Shown: piece after piece, positions 10,015-17,725 of the stretch | Layout of the letters: every line of letters starts with the position of its first letter | Numbering within the stretch: the first letter of the stretch is position 1 | Source of the DNA: Pseudomonadota bacterium | GTDB taxonomy: Bacteria; Pseudomonadota; Alphaproteobacteria; Sphingomonadales; SMXR01 | Direction: 5' to 3' | Assembly: GCA_022566215.1 (NCBI GenBank) | Contig: JADFJJ010000008.1 | Span: forward strand, 1-55,658 | Length of the DNA: 55,658 nt | Made by a program: the position numbers and the translations under genes | The notes under the pieces: generated by a model | Databases searched by the model: none | What the model was told of the DNA's origin: nothing | Seen by the model: only the letters and a program-made list of their open reading frames with translations

Positions 10015-10725
10015 CTAGCTAATCTGGCTATTTTTCCCAAGTGGAATAGAAAAGCTACCATTACCCTCTTGCCTTATTTTTTCAGGATTGCCGATTAATG
10101 ATTTTCTGCTTCGTGCAGCCTCCTCGTCATATCCTTTGAATAAATCATGGTCGCAGGGGGAAATTATTTTTGCTTCATCATGTGTCGCATCATCGGGAAC
10201 AAAGTAAATAATTGTTTTAAAACAGTGTTCCCGGGTAATTGCCCAGAACGCTAGTAGTCTTATAACACCTTCACTAAGGCGAAAACGCCAATCCGTCGAA
10301 TATAACAAAAGGTGTATATGTGGAGTACTTGCGCTTCCATATTTTTTGGATTTAGATATTAGTTTCGACCAAACCCAATCAGCCATTTCACCGTGATTAT
10401 AGCTTGAAGAGGCAGCTTCGTATGATCCCCCAATTTTTTCTAGGGGTGCAACTTCCATGAGGTCCAAATACTCATCACCAAATTCAGTCTCAAGTGTAAA
10501 ATCAAAGTCATTTTCTTGATTTTGGGTTGGGTAGGAGACAATTTTGTAAAAAGTTCTTCCTGCTTTTCCCAATCCCTTTATAAAAAACTTAAAAATGAAT
10601 TCTTCAATTTTCGCTTTACCTTTTGGAAATTGAAGAGGCTGGAATTCTGCTGTTTTATCTTCTAGATTGATAGTAATCGGACCGATCTTGCCGGTTGGTT
10701 TCCTGTTTGACCCTGAGTTTGTCAT
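10015..10725 (-). CDS. Hypothetical protein, 236 aa
   Basis: No family recognised with confidence. The start at 10725 (MTNSGSNRKPTG) is chosen because the upstream extension of the frame runs through the GIY-YIG gene and looks non-coding. The middle has acidic strands (DFDFTLETEFGDEYLDLMEV, about residues 73-92) and a helix-rich C-terminal half with HIHLLLYSTDWRF (about 137-149). The D...E-x-x arrangement slightly recalls PD-(D/E)XK nucleases but I cannot place the core Lys. AT-rich like its GIY-YIG neighbour and unlike nnr, suggesting a transferred pair. Confidence 0.5.
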   Translation of the reverse strand: MTNSGSNRKPTGKIGPITINLEDKTAEFQPLQFPKGKAKIEEFIFKFFIKGLGKAGRTFYKIVSYPTQNQENDFDFTLETEFGDEYLDLMEVAPLEKIGGSYEAASSSYNHGEMADWVWSKLISKSKKYGSASTPHIHLLLYSTDWRFRLSEGVIRLLAFWAITREHCFKTIIYFVPDDATHDEAKIISPCDHDLFKGYDEEAARSRKSLIGNPEKIRQEGNGSFSIPLGKNSQIS

Positions 10726-10780
10726 TGAGTTGGACCTTTTAACTAGAAGAGTTTCTTCGAAGAAACACCTTTCCAGCAGT

Positions 10781-11023
10781 TTACCACAAATGTCTTTTTG
10801 CAAAAGCATGACCTGAGCCTTGCTTGATGTAAACTTCAAATTCTTTTGCCTTTTTCTTATCAGTAAAGACAATATAAGTGACAAGCTTCCAAGGTTTGAA
10901 TTTATTTGTATGAATGGAATTTCCGGAATTATGTTCAGACAATCTCTTTTTTAAATTCACGGTCAACCCGACATACTTTTCATCCGGGGAGGAAACACTT
11001 TGGATTAGATAAACATAATACAT
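10781..11023 (-). CDS. GIY-YIG nuclease-superfamily protein, 80 aa
   Basis: Single-domain GIY-YIG protein of the UPF0213/YhbQ-like size class. The family motif appears as YYVYLIQ ... EKYVGLT (residues 2-8 and 15-21), with LKKRLSEHN (about 24-32) and a C-terminal KAKEFEVYIKQGSGHAFAK (about 58-76) typical of this subfamily. The putative catalytic Arg (R27 region) and Glu (E63 region) are present. Small GIY-YIG proteins of this type are widespread and mostly uncharacterised. It may be co-transcribed with the unknown gene 55 bases downstream. Confidence 0.85.
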   Translation of the reverse strand: MYYVYLIQSVSSPDEKYVGLTVNLKKRLSEHNSGNSIHTNKFKPWKLVTYIVFTDKKKAKEFEVYIKQGSGHAFAKRHLW

Positions 11024-11034
11024 GATTAACTGCC

Positions 11035-11143
11035 CTGCGTCGCTAATCCTCCTTCGCCAAGGCTACGGAGGACAGGAGCTATGGAGGGCACTCCTGCTTG
11101 CAATTCAAGGCTACTTGGGGCGTAAGCCAGTCCGCCGTCGCTC
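11035..11143. repeat. Intergenic repeat left of the Ntn-hydrolase gene
   Basis: GC-rich imperfect repeat that shares the 18-base block GCCAGTCCGCCGTCGCTC (11126-11143) and the AGGAGCTATGG...GCAATT.AAG pattern with the copy at 12240-12360. It occupies the 287-base gap before the gene at 11311. Confidence 0.6.
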
Positions 11144-11310
11144 TTTCACCTTTACTTTTCAAATACTTTTCAAACTCGTCATGCTACACCGGAATTCGTG
11201 CACACCTTTAGGGAGAAAATATGTGGGATGCCGAATATCCGAATTTACTCAGCCATGTGGCATCCAGAGGAAAGGCAAGCAGGATCGATTAAAGAATATA
11301 AGGCAAACTT

Positions 11311-12225
11311 ATGACCCTCATTGTTTCCGCAAACGGACGTGAATCCATCTGGTTGCTAGCGGATCGCAGGCTTTCTTATAAGGGGCGCGATCCAAAGAAT
11401 GATGGTCGTAAAGTTATGACTCTCGAAACCCCAGATGGTGTGGCCATTCTTGGTTACGCCGGCCTTGGGGCGACGGCTTTAGGAACTGAGCCGGCCGACT
11501 GGATGAGTGCGGTACTTCGTGGCCGAAACCTCCATTTGGAACAATCGCTGGGAGTCCTTGCAAAAGCAATGAAGAAACAAATCCCCCCGCATTTATTGAA
11601 ATTACAAAATCAGGAAGCTCGAGTACATAATGTTCTAATTCCTGCTTTTCTCGAAGATAGTGTTAAGTTGTATACGATTGATCTTATTTTAAAGGGAAAA
11701 GGAGAACCCTTTGATTTTCATTTCATTCAACATGTTTCTAGTTCGCGGTCGGGGAAAATGCCACGTATTGGCATCGGTGGAAGCGGTAGACTGTTTTTGC
11801 TTAAAGACCAGAGCTGGGTTAGACCCCTGCTGCGCCTTATAAGCGCCTACGATCGTGGAAAGGTATCCGCTGGCTTGGTAGCGGATCACTTGGCAAGCTT
11901 GAACTTTAAGGTTCACAAAGGAGTTTTTGACCAGTCCGTTGGCTCCAACTGTATCGTCACTTGGCGTAATAAAAAGCCAGATTCTCACAAAGAAGGGAGC
12001 GGGCATCACTTCTATACTGAAGAAAAAAGGAATCCCGGTTCGGAAACCATACCCCAGATCGCTAATGGAATAGAAATAAACCCATTGGTTGGAGTTATGG
12101 AACCGTTTGTATCCAAAATTTTCGAGGCCATGTCGTCTGGTGGGCCCAAAAAGGAACTGAACAAGGACGAAATAAATAAGGCACTAGCACGTTTGCCAAG
12201 CAAGCCAGATGAAAATCTCCGATAG
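11311..12225 (+). CDS. Proteasome/HslV-like Ntn-hydrolase candidate, 304 aa
   Basis: After removal of the initiator Met the protein starts with Thr1. Counting from it, Asp is at 17 (LLADRR), Lys at 33 (GRKVM) and Gly at 47 in GYAG, the same register as the proteasome beta-subunit and HslV active site (Thr1, Asp17, Lys33, Gly47). This is read directly from the sequence; enzymatic activity is inference. At 304 aa it is longer than HslV (~175) or bacterial Anbu (~245), with an unknown C-terminal part after about residue 200. AAGG lies 8 bases upstream of the ATG. It is alone on the plus strand and flanked on both sides by related repeats. No HslU-like ATPase is nearby. Confidence 0.7.
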   Translation: MTLIVSANGRESIWLLADRRLSYKGRDPKNDGRKVMTLETPDGVAILGYAGLGATALGTEPADWMSAVLRGRNLHLEQSLGVLAKAMKKQIPPHLLKLQNQEARVHNVLIPAFLEDSVKLYTIDLILKGKGEPFDFHFIQHVSSSRSGKMPRIGIGGSGRLFLLKDQSWVRPLLRLISAYDRGKVSAGLVADHLASLNFKVHKGVFDQSVGSNCIVTWRNKKPDSHKEGSGHHFYTEEKRNPGSETIPQIANGIEINPLVGVMEPFVSKIFEAMSSGGPKKELNKDEINKALARLPSKPDENLR

Positions 12226-12239
12226 AGGTTCATTTTCGG

Positions 12240-12360
12240 GTGGCCTGCCAGTCCGCCGTCGCTCCTGAAGGAGCTATGGCGGGACACTCCGCTTCGCAAT
12301 TACAAGCCTTGGCGAGGGCTTGCCTCGCCGAAGCCTTGTGCGAAGGCGGGTGGTGGTGGG
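12240..12360. repeat. Intergenic repeat right of the Ntn-hydrolase gene
   Basis: Contains the same 18-base block GCCAGTCCGCCGTCGCTC (12247-12264) as the left flank at 11126, followed by GAAGGAGCTATGGCGGG and GCAATTACAAGCC. Together the two copies bracket the 11311-12225 gene as direct repeats. Confidence 0.6.
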
Positions 12361-12404
12361 TGCAGTCTAGAGCGAACCCGTCTCCGGCAAAATTTGGAGC
12401 GATT

Positions 12405-12580
12405 TCCCTATTAAACAGGGAAAATACAGGGAATTTTCGCGAATTTTAGCATTAATCGCAGTTCTGGCCCCTCTGTAACCCGCGGAGACAATGGGGTTTT
12501 CTGCTAAATTCCCTAGGTAAATTAACAGGGAATTTTTTCCGCGTATCAGGGAAATAAATCAATGGGACAGGGAATTATAT
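12405..12580. repeat. Array of CAGGGAA motifs
   Basis: Within 175 bases the motif CAGGGAA occurs five times in the same orientation (starts near 12416, 12427, 12525, 12547 and 12568), plus TTCCCT in reverse near 12404 and 12510. Spacing is irregular. No gene is visible from 12226 to 12706; this array and the repeat at 12240-12360 fill the gap. Confidence 0.6.
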
Positions 12581-12706
12581 GCATCATTCAGATGCCAGCG
12601 AAGGGCATTGTCAGGCTAAAGTGAACTGGCGTTCGGAAGGCCGCTACAGGGACCAGTGACAATTTGAATAGCCCCCATTTTATGCCTCTTAGGTTCTGAA
12701 AAAAAT

Positions 12707-13306
12707 TTAATTTGAGTTTTCGGTTTTGGATGACTTGGTTATCCATTTTGGCGGCGCATACACTTTAATCGTCACGTCATCACCGGCGTTAATGATACCA
12801 GCGACCTCGACGACGCCAACCACACCGCGGCAGTATTTAGCAGCTTTGGAAAAGGCAGTAACCCGGAGTGGTTGTCCTGAATTGGTGGTATGGATTGACG
12901 CGAGGTGTTGGCCCATTTCAAGGCATGGGGTATTGTATTCCGTCACCTCAAGCTCCGCGCCGGAGGGAAATATGAGGATCGTTCCTTTGGGCAAACGGGA
13001 CAAGTGAGGCACACCAGCGAGACAGATATTAGCACCAAGACTTGCCGCCGTTAAGGGTTCTTTCAGGTCCATTTTCTGTTGAATTTCGGCAAGTTCCTCT
13101 ACGGATACGGCTGACCACTGCCGTTCGTTGCGCCGGTTTGTACCCTCAGGTTGCTTGTCTCCCACCCAGGTTTGGCGAGAATAGGACTTGTGGCGGTCAC
13201 CCAGAAAACCGTCCAACTCGGCCTGAAGAAAGGGGCGTGGCTCCTTGCCCAAATCGTCTGGCGAGCCCAAATATACCGACATCACTTTTGCTGCGATTTT
13301 TCTCAT
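12707..13306 (-). CDS. MOSC-domain protein, 199 aa
   Basis: MOSC domains (molybdenum-cofactor sulfurase C-terminal) carry sulfur or bind pterin/Mo cofactors; stand-alone MOSC proteins such as YiiM and YuaD are poorly assigned. The sequence shows the core beta pattern: LGANICLAGVPHLSRLPKGTIL (about residues 88-109), GAELEVTEYNTPC, and the conserved Cys in KYCRGVVGVV followed by AGIINAGDDV. An N-terminal R-Q-T-W segment is typical of the YiiM-like class. I prefer the ATG at 13306; an upstream ATG at 13330 would overlap the GcvT-like gene by 11 bases. It is the last gene of the operon aminotransferase - flavoprotein - flavoprotein - GcvT, which hints at a cofactor or detoxifying role in the same pathway. 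Confidence 0.75.
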   Translation of the reverse strand: MRKIAAKVMSVYLGSPDDLGKEPRPFLQAELDGFLGDRHKSYSRQTWVGDKQPEGTNRRNERQWSAVSVEELAEIQQKMDLKEPLTAASLGANICLAGVPHLSRLPKGTILIFPSGAELEVTEYNTPCLEMGQHLASIHTTNSGQPLRVTAFSKAAKYCRGVVGVVEVAGIINAGDDVTIKVYAPPKWITKSSKTENSN

Positions 13307-13319
13307 GTTTAGTCTTTCA

Positions 13320-14525
13320 TCAATATGCATGGGGCGGCGTTGCTCGCGCCCGGGCTGGCGTCCAAAAGGGCTTTTTCCGGATAGTGCACTTGGCCACCTT
13401 GCTGGTCTGGCGCAGTTCTTTTTCGTAGTAGATTTCCGCCCAAATATCGCCTTGCAGGTATTCTGTCTTGATCATCGCCAGCGCGATGTTGGCTTTTACG
13501 ACCGGTGACCACATGGCGGAGGTGATATAGCCGATTTTTCGAGTACACCGTTTGTTGCTGTACAAATAGGCTTTTTCGGCCGGCTTATTGCCCTCAATAT
13601 CCAGCTTGGTCAATGTATACTCGGGGCCCTTGTCTCGCTCTTGTAACAGGGCGCGCCGGCCGTTGAAATGTGGTTTCTTGAAATCGACCAACCAACCCAG
13701 ATTTAACTCAAAGGGGGTCTGGTCGTGCTGAAAGTGAACCGTCTTGAGCGCTTCATTAAATTCCATTTCCGGCATGATAAATCCTGCTTCCAGCCGCGCC
13801 ATATTGGTGGCAGCCTCGCCGTAGGGTTGGATGCCATAGTCTTCGCCAGATGCATACAGCGCGTCCCAGAGGTCCAACGCCAGTTCCGGCGCGATCCACA
13901 GTTCGTAACCGAGGTCACCGGTAAATCCGGTGCGGGATACCATTAATGTGTCGCCGCTGCTGCCGTGAAAGGGGAAATGCATAATGTCATAGGGCTTGGC
14001 GGTTTCAATGCCCTCCAGCCCCAGTTTCTTCAATACCTCGCATGAGGTCGGTCCCTGAATGGACAGCGCCGCGATCCCATCGGACATATCAGTAAAGGTA
14101 ACATCATCGAAGCCAAAGGCGCTTTTCTTCAACCATCCCAGACATGGACTGCCACAGGTCAGCATAAACTTTTCAGGGCCCAATTTGAAAATGGTGCCAT
14201 CGTCAATCAACCGCCCCTCATCGGTACACCAGCAGACATAAGTGACCCGGTTTTCCATCATATTGGCAATATTACGGGTTACCATACGGTTCAACATAGC
14301 TTCGGCATCAGGGCCGCTGACGTCGTACTTCTGCATCGGGCAAATGTCGTAGGTGCCACAGGAATTGCGCACGCAGAAATACTCGTATTCCGCGTCGTAG
14401 TAATAGTCGGCGAATTTATAGCCATTCCAGCTGGACCAGGCATCGCGGAGGTTAAGCACCGCTTGCCGGGGGTGGAAATGGGTCTCCTTAAGCCGTTCGC
14501 CGGCCCAGCGGTCCTCAGTATTCAT
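13320..14525 (-). CDS. GcvT-like folate-binding protein, cassette 1
   Basis: Aminomethyltransferase-fold protein (GcvT / dimethylglycine oxidase C-domain / DmdA superfamily), 401 aa. Folate-site features are present: the Asp pair in LIDDGTIF (about residues 106-113), SIQGPTS (about 155), MVSRTGFTGDLGYELW (about 196-211), a C-terminal barrel with GRRALL, and GYITSAMWSP. Members take a one-carbon unit from an amine or sulfonium compound onto tetrahydrofolate. No gcvP or gcvH is nearby, so it is not the glycine cleavage T-protein. It lies 21 bases after flavoprotein A, in the same operon. It is a clear paralogue of the protein at 21129-22328, and both end in PFW.P.R.RATPP, a tail not needed for the fold. 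Confidence 0.88.
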   Translation of the reverse strand: MNTEDRWAGERLKETHFHPRQAVLNLRDAWSSWNGYKFADYYYDAEYEYFCVRNSCGTYDICPMQKYDVSGPDAEAMLNRMVTRNIANMMENRVTYVCWCTDEGRLIDDGTIFKLGPEKFMLTCGSPCLGWLKKSAFGFDDVTFTDMSDGIAALSIQGPTSCEVLKKLGLEGIETAKPYDIMHFPFHGSSGDTLMVSRTGFTGDLGYELWIAPELALDLWDALYASGEDYGIQPYGEAATNMARLEAGFIMPEMEFNEALKTVHFQHDQTPFELNLGWLVDFKKPHFNGRRALLQERDKGPEYTLTKLDIEGNKPAEKAYLYSNKRCTRKIGYITSAMWSPVVKANIALAMIKTEYLQGDIWAEIYYEKELRQTSKVAKCTIRKKPFWTPARARATPPHAY

Positions 14526-14546
14526 AATAGTGACCTTTCCAAGAGC

Positions 14547-16166
14547 TTATTCATCGTAGCAGTCGTCTTTGGGTACGGTGTTGGGAAGTTTCAGGTCGCG
14601 CAGAATTTCCCGGGCGGCATTGGCGCCACAAGCACAGGAGACACCGCCACCGGGATGCGTGGACGAGCCGCACATATACATGTTTTTGATCGGCATTCGA
14701 TATTGGGCATAACCGGGAAATGGGCGATTGAACAGCAGCTGGTCGATCGTCAGTTCACCCTGGAAGATATTGCCCTCGGTCAATCCCACCCCGGCCTCAA
14801 TTTCATGCGGCGTGAGAACTTCCATATGCACAATCAAGTCCTTGAAGCCTGGACTGTACCGCTCAATCTTGTCGATAACGGTTTGGCCGAACCGGTCGCG
14901 TTTCTCCGGCGTCCACGGCCCATCGGCCAATTTAGACGGGCAATATTGAATGAAATTGGACATCCAGTGCTTGCCCGGTGGCGCCACGGTGGGATCCCAG
15001 GCCGAAGGAATCACAGATTCAATAAAGGGATTGTCCGACCAACGACCGTGCTTCCAACAGTCGTAAGCGCGCTCCATGGTTTCCAGTGAGCCAACAAAAC
15101 CCTGACCCCCGCGGTCGATGTAGCGGTTATCGGGTACACCAGTAAATTTGGGCAGACCCGACAGGGCAATATTGACCTTACCGGACGAGCCACGAATTTT
15201 GAAGTTTTTGGCCTTGTCATAAATACCGGGCGGCAGGTCATTTTTATCCATGATTTGTGTGAAGGTACGCTTCGCGTCCAGGTTCGATACCACGATGCCG
15301 GCGCGCAGCTCGTCGCCGTTTTCCAAGGTCACCCCGACCGCCTTGCCATCCCGGACCAGTATCTGCTTCACGCCGGCATTGGTTCTGATCTCACCACCGT
15401 GTTCCTGACACGCACCAGCGATGGCATTGGAGATAGCCCCCATGCCGCCCCGGGCGAGACCCCAGGCTCCGATATTACCGTCGACATCACCCATCACGTG
15501 ATGCAGCAAGATGTAGGCGGATCCCGGCGAGTAGACGCCCAAAGCAGTTCCGATAATGCCTGGGCTGGCCATGGCTGCCTTAATCAAGTCATCCTCGAAG
15601 TAGTCATCGAGAAACTCTGCCGCGCTTATGGTGAAAAAGCGTATATACTCATACAATTCCTTTTCGCCCAGAGCCCAAAACTCTTTAGCCAGGAACAGCA
15701 TTTCTCGAATATCCCGCGGCCGGAAGGAGGTCGGGTCAGGGGGTGTTCGTAACAAAGTCTTACGGATCAGCTGTGCGTAGCGGGTCAGGTCAGTTTGGAA
15801 GCGAAACATCGAATCTGCGTCGTGCGGTGAGTGCCGCCTGAGTTGGTTGTAAGCCACTTCCTTAGAGTGGTAGCTCACCAAGGTTCGGCCGTCGTCGCCA
15901 AAATTCACTGTGCCGAGATAAGGCACCAGTAGCAATCCGTGCCGAGTAAGGTTGAGGTCGCGGTGTATTGTCTGACGCATCATGCTGCAAACATAGGAAA
16001 AGCTAGAGTAGGTAAATCCGCTATGCAATTCCCGCGATACCGCCGCGCCACCGATATATTCATTCTTTTCCACGACCACTACGTCCAGCCCGGCTTTGGC
16101 CAGATAGGCGGCATTGGTCAAGCCATTGTGGCCCGCGCCGATTATGATTGCGTCATACTGTTTCAT
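14547..16166 (-). CDS. PYROXD2/phytoene-desaturase-like flavoprotein A, cassette 1
   Basis: FAD-dependent dehydrogenase, 539 aa, with the Rossmann motif IIIGAGHNG at residues 7-15, VVVVEKNEYIGGAAVS (~30-45), a GGMGAIS segment (~245) and the C-terminal FAD loop MYMCGSSTHPGGGVS (~505-520). The closest recognisable family is the poorly understood PYROXD2 branch rather than carotenoid desaturases; no carotenoid genes are near. After PGGGV it reads SCACGANAA where paralogues have a GAPG-type sequence, an odd substitution near the flavin. Its ATG overlaps the stop of flavoprotein B (ATGA), implying coordinated synthesis, perhaps as a heterodimer. Orthologous in type to the protein at 23877-25493. 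Confidence 0.88.
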   Translation of the reverse strand: MKQYDAIIIGAGHNGLTNAAYLAKAGLDVVVVEKNEYIGGAAVSRELHSGFTYSSFSYVCSMMRQTIHRDLNLTRHGLLLVPYLGTVNFGDDGRTLVSYHSKEVAYNQLRRHSPHDADSMFRFQTDLTRYAQLIRKTLLRTPPDPTSFRPRDIREMLFLAKEFWALGEKELYEYIRFFTISAAEFLDDYFEDDLIKAAMASPGIIGTALGVYSPGSAYILLHHVMGDVDGNIGAWGLARGGMGAISNAIAGACQEHGGEIRTNAGVKQILVRDGKAVGVTLENGDELRAGIVVSNLDAKRTFTQIMDKNDLPPGIYDKAKNFKIRGSSGKVNIALSGLPKFTGVPDNRYIDRGGQGFVGSLETMERAYDCWKHGRWSDNPFIESVIPSAWDPTVAPPGKHWMSNFIQYCPSKLADGPWTPEKRDRFGQTVIDKIERYSPGFKDLIVHMEVLTPHEIEAGVGLTEGNIFQGELTIDQLLFNRPFPGYAQYRMPIKNMYMCGSSTHPGGGVSCACGANAAREILRDLKLPNTVPKDDCYDE

Positions 16167-17704
16167 TTGAGGATCTCGTGAGCAGCATTATGCCCCGGCC
16201 CGCCCATCAGGCCACCGCCCGGGTGGCAGCCTGCGCCGCAGAGATACAGGCCGGAAAGCGGTGTGCTGTACTGTGCGGCTTCGTATGTGGGTCGCATCAT
16301 CAGCATCTGGTCCAAAGCAAATTCAGTGTGATGCCAGTGGCCACCGGTGACATTGCAGATCTGTTCAAGGTCCAGAGGTGTCAGCAATTCCCGGTGAACA
16401 ATCTGCTCTCGTATCCCCGGTGCATAGTGCTCGATAGTGCCGATAATTCTCTCACACAGCGCTTCGCGAGCCTCATCGGTCCAACCACCCTTGAGCCGAT
16501 AAGGCACATACATAATATGGGCCGAGAGCACATGCTTCCCTGCTGGTGCAAGCGACGGATCGTGTAGGCTAGGAATTACGATTTCCATGACCGGCCGCTC
16601 TGAACTTTCTCCGTACTTGGCGTCGTCGAAGGCAAATTCGATGGCATCTAAATCCGGTGCGATAATCATTCGTCCATCAGATCGCTCAAGCCCACTAAAT
16701 TCCGGTAAACCGTCGAGCGCAAGATGTAATTTAGCCACATATCCGTCGCACCGCAGTCGCCGGATTCTGTTGCTGAACTCGATTTCGAGGTTTTGCGTAC
16801 CAACTAGTTCCAAGAAGGTTCGCTGCGGATCCGCTGACGAAACCACGCGGTCCGCCATAATCTGCTCATCATCGACCAGTTCCACACCGGTGGCGGTGAG
16901 ACCGGCCGCATTCGCCTCGATCAAGATGCGTCCAACCTTTGCGCCGGTTCTGATCTCGGCGCCAGCATCTTTCGCAGACGAGTATAGTGCCGTAATCAGG
17001 CCGCCAATGCCGCCGGCGGGTATGGCATGGTCGCCGTCGTACTCACCGCTCATGCGATAGAGCATTGTCAACACTGTGTGATTGGGCGAACGCGGTGCCA
17101 TCTTGGAGCCAATCAGTCCGTCCCAGCTAAGGACTGCCTTTAAGAGGTCACTATCGAAATTCTCATCCATAAGGTCCCGCGCCGGCAGAGCGGCAACGCG
17201 CAGGAACTCGCCCATATCGTCCTTGCCGAGCAGGCGCAGCTTGAGCCCGATCCGGGCGAAGGTCAGGATTTCCGAGAGGTTGTTATTGCCAATGCGAGGC
17301 ATGGTCTTGAGCCAAACCGGCTTCAGCACGTCGGCAAAGCGTCGCAGCAACTGGCGGTAATCAGCATAAGCGCTGGCATCGTCCGGGCTGACACCGCTGA
17401 CTGCGCCCTGCTGCACGATAACGTGATCTCCTGCGTCGCCTAGCCCCACGGTCGCCAGCGCTTTTCCCAATTTGAAACCATGGGCCTTGAGGTCGAGGTC
17501 GCGGACGATTTTCGTCGAAAACTGGCTCACAGAATGAGCGATCGATGTCTTGAAACCGGGATAAAACTCGCGCGTGGCGGCCAGGCCACCGAGGGTGTCA
17601 GCCGCTTCCAGTACCAGCACGCGCTGACCGCCTAGTGCCAGATAGGCGGCGCAAATTAGCCCGTTATGGCCTGCGCCGATTATGATTGTGTCAAAGTTTT
17701 TCAA
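16163..17704 (-). CDS. PYROXD2-like flavoprotein B, cassette 1
   Basis: FAD-dependent dehydrogenase of about 513 aa. The start is a TTG at 17702-17704, placed 7 bases after GGGAGG. A GTG further upstream directly abuts the aminotransferase stop but would put the ribosome site inside the gene. GAGHNG is at residues 10-15, VLVLEAADTLGG (~30-41), GGIGGL (~235) and a C-terminal LYLCGAGCHPGGGLMGG loop. It is more similar to the B-type protein of cassette 2 (22328-23884) than to its own neighbour A, so A and B diverged before the cassette was duplicated. Co-transcribed with the omega-aminotransferase upstream and flavoprotein A downstream. Confidence 0.88.
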   Translation of the reverse strand: MKNFDTIIIGAGHNGLICAAYLALGGQRVLVLEAADTLGGLAATREFYPGFKTSIAHSVSQFSTKIVRDLDLKAHGFKLGKALATVGLGDAGDHVIVQQGAVSGVSPDDASAYADYRQLLRRFADVLKPVWLKTMPRIGNNNLSEILTFARIGLKLRLLGKDDMGEFLRVAALPARDLMDENFDSDLLKAVLSWDGLIGSKMAPRSPNHTVLTMLYRMSGEYDGDHAIPAGGIGGLITALYSSAKDAGAEIRTGAKVGRILIEANAAGLTATGVELVDDEQIMADRVVSSADPQRTFLELVGTQNLEIEFSNRIRRLRCDGYVAKLHLALDGLPEFSGLERSDGRMIIAPDLDAIEFAFDDAKYGESSERPVMEIVIPSLHDPSLAPAGKHVLSAHIMYVPYRLKGGWTDEAREALCERIIGTIEHYAPGIREQIVHRELLTPLDLEQICNVTGGHWHHTEFALDQMLMMRPTYEAAQYSTPLSGLYLCGAGCHPGGGLMGGPGHNAAHEILK

Positions 17705-17725
17705 CTGAAGGCCTCCCTGATACAC

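Noticed and set aside
10726-10884. N-terminal extension of the 236-aa unknown protein
   Set aside because: It runs antisense-frame through the end of the GIY-YIG gene; the ATG at 10725 gives a sensible start outside that gene.
13307-13330. Earlier ATG for the MOSC gene
   Set aside because: Possible, but it overlaps the previous gene by 11 bases and the MOSC fold starts after the second Met; kept only as an alternative.
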